From the NCBI GenBank assembly GCA_963667675.1, contig OY763929.1, positions 1,550,001 to 1,614,000 on the forward strand: a stretch of 64,000 bases of DNA, read 5' to 3'. Positions within the stretch are counted from its first letter, which is position 1, and every line of letters starts with the position of its first letter. Both the position numbers and the translations under genes were made by a program. The notes beneath the pieces are model-generated. The model did no database searches and had not been told where the DNA came from. It saw only the letters and a program-made list of their open reading frames with translations. The DNA comes from G963667675 sp963667675 (GTDB taxonomy: Bacteria > Chloroflexota > Dehalococcoidia > Lucifugimonadales > UBA3495). Below, one piece after another: positions 59,401-64,000 of the stretch.

Positions 59401-60846
59401 GTCGCCGCGGATGCAGTCCTCTCCGTCGTCAGGGGTTGGGTCGAATGTTCCGGCCCTCTTACCACTTCGGAACTTGCCGGCGTCCTGCAACTTCCCCCGT
59501 CCGACATCGAATACGCAGCATCCCAACTTGAGAACGAAGGTACGGTGCTAAAGGGCAGCTTCACTCCGGGCAGAGCCGAACAAGAGTTTTGCGACCGCCG
59601 TATCCTGGCGCGTATCCACCGGTCCACTATCGAAGGACTGCGTTCCCAGGTGGAGCCTGTTTCTCCCGCCGAATTTCTCCGTTTTCTTTTCCGATGGCAG
59701 CATGCCGCGCCCTCCGCCAGATTACACGGAGAAGGAGGACTCCTCGATGTTGTGGACAAGCTCCAGGGGTTCGAATTGGCTGCCGGCGCGTGGGAGCGGG
59801 AAGTGCTACCGGCACGCATCGTCGACTACCGCTCTGGGATTCTAGACGACCTCTGCATGAGTGGAGAAGTCGTCTGGGGCCGCTTCTCCGGTCGGCGCGA
59901 CAATGATAAATTCCCTGCGGGGCGCAACAGCCTGACGCGTTCTACGCCAATTTCCATCGCCCACCGCGAGTCTTTGCCCTGGCTTTTGGGGGGCAGCGCG
60001 GAGTCCGGCGGTGATCTCGCTGGCGCGCCGCAAGAGTTGCTCCAGGCCCTGTCCCAACGCGGAGCTTCCTTTCTGTCCGAGTTAGTGTCCGCCACCGGGC
60101 GACTTCCCTCGGATGTCGAGGAGGTCTTGTGGCAGCTTGCAGCAGCCGGCATGGTCACCGCCGACAGCATGGAACCCTTGCGACTCCGCATCGCCGGCAA
60201 GCCCGCGGACCGCATCAGCCACCGGCATCCCCGGGCCAATGGCGTTTCCTCGGTCAGAGTGCCGCCGTTGCATTTCAACGGCCATCGCGGGAGCCTGCGA
60301 GATCGCCGACTGCCCAGGGCCTCGTACAGCCGATGGTGGCTGTTCAACTTGGAAAACGCAGACTCCGACACCGTCGAACTTCGGGCGCGTCAGTTGCTCC
60401 TTCGGTACGGCATCCTCTTTCCGGAGCTCTTGCACCGGGAAGCCATGGCCCCGCCGTGGCGCGGCATGGTCCAGGTCCTGCGCCGTCTCGAAGCCCGCGG
60501 CGAAATTCGCGGCGGTCGCTTTGTCAGCGGCCTGGTCGGCGAGCAGTTCGCCCTCCCGGAGGCCGTCGATGAATTGCGCTCTTCACGGAAGCAGGGGCCT
60601 GACGGCCATTTGACACTCCTCTCAGCCTGCGACCCGCTGAATCTCGTTGGAATACTCACTCCCGGCGCCAGGGTCCCCGCCGTCTTGGGCAACAAGATCG
60701 TGTTCCGCGATGGCCTGGCCGTGTGCTCGCTGGAAAATGGCAACCTAGTATGTCGCTGGGAAGGCGACGACTTGGTGTTGGCGCGATCCCGCGCCCTGTT
60801 GGCTCCCAGGCAAACTTCGAAAAACAACTTGGAGGTTAAATTGTGA
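56452..60846 (+). CDS. Lhr-type large DEAD/DEAH helicase
   Basis: 1464-residue superfamily-2 helicase of the Lhr family (full-length). Core: Q-motif area, Walker A PTGSGKTLAAF at about residue 45, motif Ia LSNDIHKNL, LILDEIHAV (DEIH), LSATQRP (SAT), second RecA part with ANTRRLVERVAHQLSQRL, VATASLELGID, LLQRVGRSGH. Then the winged-helix/Lhr-core region RKQICRSFDFELQAAATDD, and a long C-terminal part with KDTVQPSVFAHQLLNAMPYA, which in full-length Lhr is related to an AlkZ-like DNA glycosylase domain. Known role: DNA repair/stress in bacteria. Overlaps the NHL gene by 4 bases. Confidence 0.93.
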   Translation: MPLSQFHPLIQQWFNSRFDAPTPAQEDGWPAIASGRHTLIAAPTGSGKTLAAFLTCIDTLVRDGLNGGLPDETQVVYVSPLKALSNDIHKNLAAPLEEIAALADEAGADLPEIRTAVRTGDTPPSQRQRMAKKPPHILITTPESLYILLTSRSGRKALSGVKTLILDEIHAVARDKRGSHLTLSVERLCALASGPVTRIGLSATQRPIEETARLLVGNRNILPDGAPDCLIVDSGHARSMDLDVHMPELELGPIATHEIWAETLDAIAAMTQTHGVTLVFANTRRLVERVAHQLSQRLGEEAVVPHHGSLSRSTRLATEEKLRAGQVKVCVATASLELGIDIGLVDLVCQVGAPRSINLLLQRVGRSGHIVGGTPKGRLFPLTRDELVECAALARAVRQGDLDAIKIPGWPLDVLAQQLVAACAQEEWPEDDLFDLCRRAYPYRDLPRQKFDQVVDVLSSGFAPRLGGKGAFLHRDGVNHRLKARRGASIAAMTSGGAIPDNADYDVIAEPEEAFVGTVNEDFAIESMAGDIFLLGNTPWKIRHIESGRVRVEDAQGQSPTVPFWLGEAPGRTRELSDHVTALREGVSERIDNPGDAQAWVRAETGVKHEACRQLVAYVEEGRRVLDMVPSGRRVVAERFFDDTGGMQLVIHAPFGAGINRAWGMALRKQICRSFDFELQAAATDDGINFSLGPSLSLPLDDVFNYLSSRNAETVLRQAVLQAPMFTVRWRWNASRSLAVLRHAGGRKVPAPLLRMRSDDLLATVFPAQVECRDNAGFGDVEVPDHPLTFETMRDCLTEAADLEGLQAVLASIESGDIQVYAKDTVQPSVFAHQLLNAMPYAFLDNAPLEERRARAVSLRRALPDDARDLSALDSGAIADEARNAWPLVRDADELHDSLLVLGLLPQRVALRRCAGLATDDVQDWFRHLRQTGRAYTVTPPGGDPVWVAAERLSLARSVFPTGILEPAPGDTQFPSDQGSDPAVAADAVLSVVRGWVECSGPLTTSELAGVLQLPPSDIEYAASQLENEGTVLKGSFTPGRAEQEFCDRRILARIHRSTIEGLRSQVEPVSPAEFLRFLFRWQHAAPSARLHGEGGLLDVVDKLQGFELAAGAWEREVLPARIVDYRSGILDDLCMSGEVVWGRFSGRRDNDKFPAGRNSLTRSTPISIAHRESLPWLLGGSAESGGDLAGAPQELLQALSQRGASFLSELVSATGRLPSDVEEVLWQLAAAGMVTADSMEPLRLRIAGKPADRISHRHPRANGVSSVRVPPLHFNGHRGSLRDRRLPRASYSRWWLFNLENADSDTVELRARQLLLRYGILFPELLHREAMAPPWRGMVQVLRRLEARGEIRGGRFVSGLVGEQFALPEAVDELRSSRKQGPDGHLTLLSACDPLNLVGILTPGARVPAVLGNKIVFRDGLAVCSLENGNLVCRWEGDDLVLARSRALLAPRQTSKNNLEVKL

Positions 60847-61760
60847 CTGCTGCCCAAATCGTTGGAGAAGGCCGGTACTCCTACCGCATGGACAGCGACT
60901 GGGCCAAGCTGCCCGGCGGCTGGAATATGCCCGCGGCCGCCGTTGCCGGGGACTCCCGGGATCGCATCTACTGTTTCAACCGAGACCCCGACCATCCCAT
61001 CGTGATTTTCGACCGCGACGGCAGCTACCTTTCCTCTTGGGGCCGCGGCCTCATTTCCTTTGCCCACGCCATCCTCCTCGACCGGGATGACAACGTCTGG
61101 CTGGTCGATCGCAACAACCACGTGGTAATGAAATTCACTTCCTACGGCCGACTTCTCATGAGCATCGGTGTCAAGGGCTACCGCTCCGATACCGGCGTCG
61201 CTCCCGACGAACTTTCCTCCACCGCCTATCGAAGCGTCACCCACGGCGGCGACCCGTTCAACATGCCGGCCGGCATTGCCCTCAACGATCAGGGTGAGAT
61301 ATTCATCGCGGACGGCTACGCCAACGCCCGCGTCCATAAGTTTTCCCCCCAAGGCAAACTTCTCTTGTCATGGGGAGAGCCTGGCGTGGGACCTGGCGAG
61401 TTCAATTTGCCCCACGGTGTCTGGATTGACCGCTACGACCGCGTACTGGTCGCCGACCGTGAAAATGACCGCGTCCAAGTGTTCACCCAGGAGGGAGAAT
61501 ACCTGGAGACTTGGCCCACAGAACTTATTGGCCCCGCCTTGTTCTACGTCGACGACGATGACGCTGTCTACATCCCCGAGCACAACAGCGGCATGCTTAG
61601 CATCCTCACGCTGCAAGGGGAGCCGCTGGCGCGCTGGGGGGCCGAACAGCACCGTTCATGCCATGGCGTCTGGGTTGATTCCCGGAAGGACCTGTACGTC
61701 GTGATGCCCGGCGATTGGGGCCCCGGACGCCGGGTAGTGAAGTTCATCCGCCAGCCGTGA
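60843..61760 (+). CDS. NHL-repeat protein (PAL-like beta-propeller)
   Basis: 305-residue six-bladed NHL propeller: YCFNRDPDHPIVIFDRDGSY, NVWLVDRNNHVVMKFTSYGR, MPAGIALNDQGEIFIADGYA, GPGEFNLPHGVWIDRYDRVL, VADRENDRVQVFTQEG. The order FAHAI..D..DNVWLVDRNNHVV resembles peptidyl-alpha-hydroxyglycine-amidating lyase-like proteins, but no signal peptide or catalytic metal ligands are certain. GTG start 60843 overlaps the helicase stop, so coupled translation. Not obviously connected functionally with Lhr. Confidence 0.85.
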   Translation: MTAAQIVGEGRYSYRMDSDWAKLPGGWNMPAAAVAGDSRDRIYCFNRDPDHPIVIFDRDGSYLSSWGRGLISFAHAILLDRDDNVWLVDRNNHVVMKFTSYGRLLMSIGVKGYRSDTGVAPDELSSTAYRSVTHGGDPFNMPAGIALNDQGEIFIADGYANARVHKFSPQGKLLLSWGEPGVGPGEFNLPHGVWIDRYDRVLVADRENDRVQVFTQEGEYLETWPTELIGPALFYVDDDDAVYIPEHNSGMLSILTLQGEPLARWGAEQHRSCHGVWVDSRKDLYVVMPGDWGPGRRVVKFIRQP

Positions 61761-61763
61761 CGC

Positions 61764-61793
61764 TTGCGACTGTGCGTTCTCAGGTGGTATATT
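61764..61793 (+). promoter_or_regulatory. tRNA-Ala promoter
   Basis: TTGCGA, 18-base spacer, TATATT, ending 17 bases before the mature tRNA 5' end at 61811. Confidence 0.6.
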
Positions 61794-61810
61794 TACGCCC
61801 GGCCATCAGA

Positions 61811-61886
61811 GGGGCTGTAGCTCAGCTGGGAGAGCGCTTCAATGGCATTGAAGAGGTAGAGGGTTCGAGCCCCTCCAGCTCCACCA
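61811..61886 (+). tRNA. tRNA-Ala (GGC)
   Basis: 73 nt plus encoded CCA (61884-61886). Acceptor GGGGCTG/CAGCTCC has the G3:U70 pair that defines tRNA-Ala; D-arm GCTCAGCTGGGAGAGC; anticodon stem CTTCA/TGAAG with loop ATGGCAT, anticodon GGC; T-loop TTCGAGC. Confidence 0.96.
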
Positions 61887-62040
61887 AACCGCACAGTACT
61901 GCGGACTCCGCCGTTGAGGGCTGCCTCGGCGAAGTTTGCTCCCCCTGCCCACCATAATGTATGGCAGGCGTAGTGTCGGTTCGCGAACTGCCACCACATC
62001 GGGCACGCCCTTAGCCTTCCGTCCGCCGGGTTGGCGGGTT

Positions 62041-62069
62041 CATGGTTCGACAAGCTCAGCACGAACGGG
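62041..62069. repeat. REP-like repeat (GGTTCGACAAGCTCAGC type)
   Basis: CATGGTTCGACAAGCTCAGC followed by ACGAACGGGA: the reverse of the CGTTCGTGGTGAGC...GTCGAAC units at 44484-44612. Confidence 0.75.
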
Positions 62070-62310
62070 AAGCGCGGTTGGAGGCGTTCTCCATCCAGTT
62101 GCAAGTCAACCTTACCCTGACGCGGCTCGTTATTGATAGCATCGCGGCCGGTAAATAACTTTCTCCTTCGAGACCAATGGCAAGGTCAATCGCTATTGGT
62201 CGTGAAGTCTTCCCTTCATCCGGCGGTGGGACAAGACACTCAGACTGAAAGGCTTCGCACCGTAGAGTAAAGCTGACCGGGAGCACCTACTGACATCAAG
62301 CGAGGATCCC

Positions 62311-62430
62311 ATGACTGACTGCGACATCGCCCTCATGGCTCACCTGCTGAGGCGAGCCACCCACCTCGCGCGCCGAGCGACTCGACGGAGCGGAGTTCGT
62401 CGGCACGAATGTCATAATGCGGTAACATGA
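62311..62430 (+). pseudogene. Relic of the N-terminus of a DUF1800 gene
   Basis: ATG 62311 opens MTDCDIALMAHLLRRA, matching MADQDIALVAHLMRRA at the start of the intact DUF1800 gene (24773). After about 15 codons the reading departs into Arg-rich noise (THLARRATRRSGV) and stops at 62430. Preceded by a GAGGAT ribosome site. A truncated second copy; the rest of the gene is absent before the PP2C gene. Confidence 0.6.
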
Positions 62431-62449
62431 AAGCCGAGACGAATGTGTG

Positions 62450-63265
62450 ATGCTTGAAAAAACCCATTGGCGCATTGCGGCGGCCACTGCCGCCGGGGCC
62501 TCCCACGTCCGAAGCAACACTCCTAACCAAGATGCGGTGGACTATCGCTTGGTCAACGTCGGCCGCGATCAGATTGCGGTCATTGCAGTTGCCGACGGGG
62601 CAGGCTCAGCCCCGCGCTCCGACGATGGTTCTCAAATTGCCGTCAAGGCCGCGGTCGCGTCCATAGTTGACCGGATTAACAGGCGGCCGGTGTCGGCTTT
62701 TAGCCGGCACTTGGCCACCTCGCTGGTTCGGGACGCCATCAAGCGAGCCAAGAACGCGGTGGTGCGCCTAGGGAAGAAGCGCGACGTCCCCGCCGGGGAG
62801 ATGGCCTGTACGTTGATTGTGGCCGTGGCCAGTGAACGGCTGGCGACGGCAGCGCAGGTTGGAGACGGAGCGGTCATAGCTTTCAATGTTGAAGGCGGCG
62901 ACGCCCGGACCTTGTGCGCCGCCCACAGCGGCGAGTATGCCAACGAGACCACCTTTATCACGTCGCGCACCCGCCCCCACTTGGCCGCCTCCGTGGGCCA
63001 CATTCCCGGCCGCGATTACGACGCCCTGGGCCTGATTACCGATGGCTTGGAGAACCTGTCCCTCAATATGCCGGAGCGAGAAGCGTTCATGGGCTTTTGG
63101 AATCCAATGCTCCACGACTTGGCCCATACCGACGAGCCGGAAGCCGTTCCCGGTCGGCTTCATTCCTTTATCAGCAGCGAGCGGGTGCAGTCCCGCACTT
63201 CCGACGACGTGACCATCGCCATAGCTGCTCTCAGTAGCCGAAAGGCAGCGGAGGGCCGGCCATGA
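62450..63265 (+). CDS. PP2C-family protein phosphatase
   Basis: 271-residue PP2C-like Ser/Thr phosphatase: WRIAAATAAGASHVRSNTPN, QDA, IAVIAVADGAGSAPRSDDGS (metal-binding D-G), ACTLIVAVASERLATAAQVG, DGAVIAFN, LGLITDGLENLSLN, RTSDDVTIAIAALS. Start ATG 62450 (GTG 62447 alternative). It overlaps the VWA gene by 4 bases (ATGA). A PP2C next to a von Willebrand A protein is the signature of the TerY-P module, which also contains a protein kinase; the kinase would be beyond the right edge (inference). Confidence 0.88.
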   Translation: MLEKTHWRIAAATAAGASHVRSNTPNQDAVDYRLVNVGRDQIAVIAVADGAGSAPRSDDGSQIAVKAAVASIVDRINRRPVSAFSRHLATSLVRDAIKRAKNAVVRLGKKRDVPAGEMACTLIVAVASERLATAAQVGDGAVIAFNVEGGDARTLCAAHSGEYANETTFITSRTRPHLAASVGHIPGRDYDALGLITDGLENLSLNMPEREAFMGFWNPMLHDLAHTDEPEAVPGRLHSFISSERVQSRTSDDVTIAIAALSSRKAAEGRP

Positions 63266-64000
63266 ACATTAGGGATAGTGTGGGCGTGTACGACCAGGCG
63301 GAATTTGCCACCAACCCGGAGGCAAGGTGTTCCATAGTGCTGATTCTGGACGTTTCCGGCTCCATGGAGGGTCTCAAGATTCAGACCGTGAACGAGGCCC
63401 TAGTCAAGTTCGGCGACATCATCCGGGAGGACTCGGTTACCGCCCTGCGGGCCGATGTGGCGGTCATCGAGTTTGACGACGAGGCCCGGGTTGTCGTGGA
63501 CTTCACCAATGGAAAGGATTTTGAGGCGCCGGTACTGTCCATAAAAGGCGGCACCAACTACTCCAAGGCCGTCAATCTGGCCTTGGACCTCATCGAGGCT
63601 CGCAAGCAGAGCTACCGGGACAGCGGCATTGCCTACTATCGAAGCCTGGCTTACTTCCTCACCGACGGCATCCCGGTAGATGACGCCCCCGCCGATTTGG
63701 CCCGGACAGCCCGTCGCCTGACCGCGGTGGAAGAGAATAGAGGGATCGCTTTCTTCTCTTTCCTAATCAGCGGCCTCGATACCAGCCCCGAATTCTTGAT
63801 CGACGGCGATAAGGTCAAAGAACTCTTCAGACTGGTCGGCGTCAGTCAAGAGGCCCTTGATGAGGCGGGCGCCTTTGGAGACGGCAGCGAAGGAACGACC
63901 GGCCTCGATTTACAAGTGATAGCCAAACTGGCCGGCGCCAGCGTACCGGAGCTTATGGAACGGTGCGTTGCGGCAGGAGTCATGCGCACCCCGGTGGGGG
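63262..64000 (+). CDS. von Willebrand factor A domain protein (TerY-like), truncated by window edge
   Basis: At least 246 residues, reading open at the right edge. VWA domain: SIVLILDVSGSMEGLKIQ (MIDAS DxSxS), ALRADVAVIEFDDEARVV, SIKGGTNYSKAVNLALDLIE (MIDAS Thr), YFLTDGIPVDD (MIDAS Asp). The N-terminus MNIRDSVGVYDQAEFATNPE and the size are like TerY/YegL. After the domain a second part begins (GLDLQVIAKLAGASVPELME). Overlaps the PP2C gene by 4 bases. Role inferred: metal-ion-dependent adhesion/scaffold in a phosphorylation-signalling module, cytoplasmic (no signal peptide). Confidence 0.9.
   Translation, partial: MNIRDSVGVYDQAEFATNPEARCSIVLILDVSGSMEGLKIQTVNEALVKFGDIIREDSVTALRADVAVIEFDDEARVVVDFTNGKDFEAPVLSIKGGTNYSKAVNLALDLIEARKQSYRDSGIAYYRSLAYFLTDGIPVDDAPADLARTARRLTAVEENRGIAFFSFLISGLDTSPEFLIDGDKVKELFRLVGVSQEALDEAGAFGDGSEGTTGLDLQVIAKLAGASVPELMERCVAAGVMRTPVG

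Larger units (their letters stand above)
61887..62449. other. Intergenic stretch with REP and DUF1800 relic
   Basis: About 560 bases. Contains the REP-type unit at 62041-62069 and an orphan piece of DUF1800 coding sequence at 62311-62430 (separate entries). The part 62070-62300 shows no gene I can support. Confidence 0.5.

Noticed and set aside
61811..61886. Integration site (att) at tRNA-Ala for a mobile island
   Set aside because: No integrase gene and no repeated tRNA 3' end found downstream within the window.

Overview
This is a GC-rich bacterial chromosomal fragment, 64 kb. The gene content points to a Chloroflexota lineage near Dehalococcoidia/SAR202: several luciferase-like (LLM) flavin/F420 monooxygenases, a DUF1501/DUF1800 pair, NHL-repeat proteins, lipoproteins with Pro/Ala/Thr linkers, and amidohydrolase/VOC/SDR catabolic genes. 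That assignment is inferred from family content; no 16S rRNA or other decisive marker is present.

Layout. 0-2.7 kb (minus): 5' part of lepA and two peptide-ABC ATPases. 2.9-5.9 kb (plus): two lipoprotein c-type cytochromes, a trans-sulfuration PLP enzyme, a glycosyltransferase. 6-8 kb: a frameshifted DUF1801 gene and a DUF4143 ATPase. 8.1-10.1 and 14.5-16.3 kb (minus): peptide-ABC permeases and a solute-binding lipoprotein, interrupted by an MFS exporter, hypotheticals and a dipeptidase relic. 16.5-20.4 kb: LLM, VOC and SDR enzymes. 20.5-26 kb (minus): erythromycin-esterase-like, DUF1501, DUF1800 and NHL genes. 26.8-29.6 kb: a two-component system and a secreted helical protein. 30.3 kb: tRNA-Leu(UAG). 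30.6-34.8 kb: two more LLM enzymes, a small zinc-ribbon protein, an alpha/beta hydrolase. 35-39 kb: a LysR regulator divergent from malate synthase and isocitrate lyase (glyoxylate shunt). 39.5-46 kb: an accessory island with two toxin-antitoxin-like pairs, a large N6-adenine DNA methylase-like protein with a small coiled-coil partner, many REP-like repeats and an IS481-type element that has landed inside one REP. 46-50 kb: a frameshifted amidohydrolase, a PPOX protein, tRNA-Lys(CUU), a frameshifted phosphoesterase, an MFS transporter. 50.5-54.5 kb: flavin reductase, gyrA, a class-I glutamine amidotransferase. 54.6-61.8 kb (plus): XdhC and a MobA-like nucleotidyltransferase, a 1464-residue Lhr helicase, an NHL protein, tRNA-Ala(GGC). 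62.4-64 kb: a PP2C phosphatase overlapping a von Willebrand A protein that runs off the edge, resembling the TerY-P signalling module.

The most notable observations are the IS insertion into a REP with a readable 5-bp target duplication, a methylase gene whose catalytic/recognition half differs in composition from its ends, the edge-truncated PP2C-VWA pair, a duplicated promoter whose second copy heads a gutted gene, and a set of single-base homopolymer frameshifts that are either decay or assembly errors.
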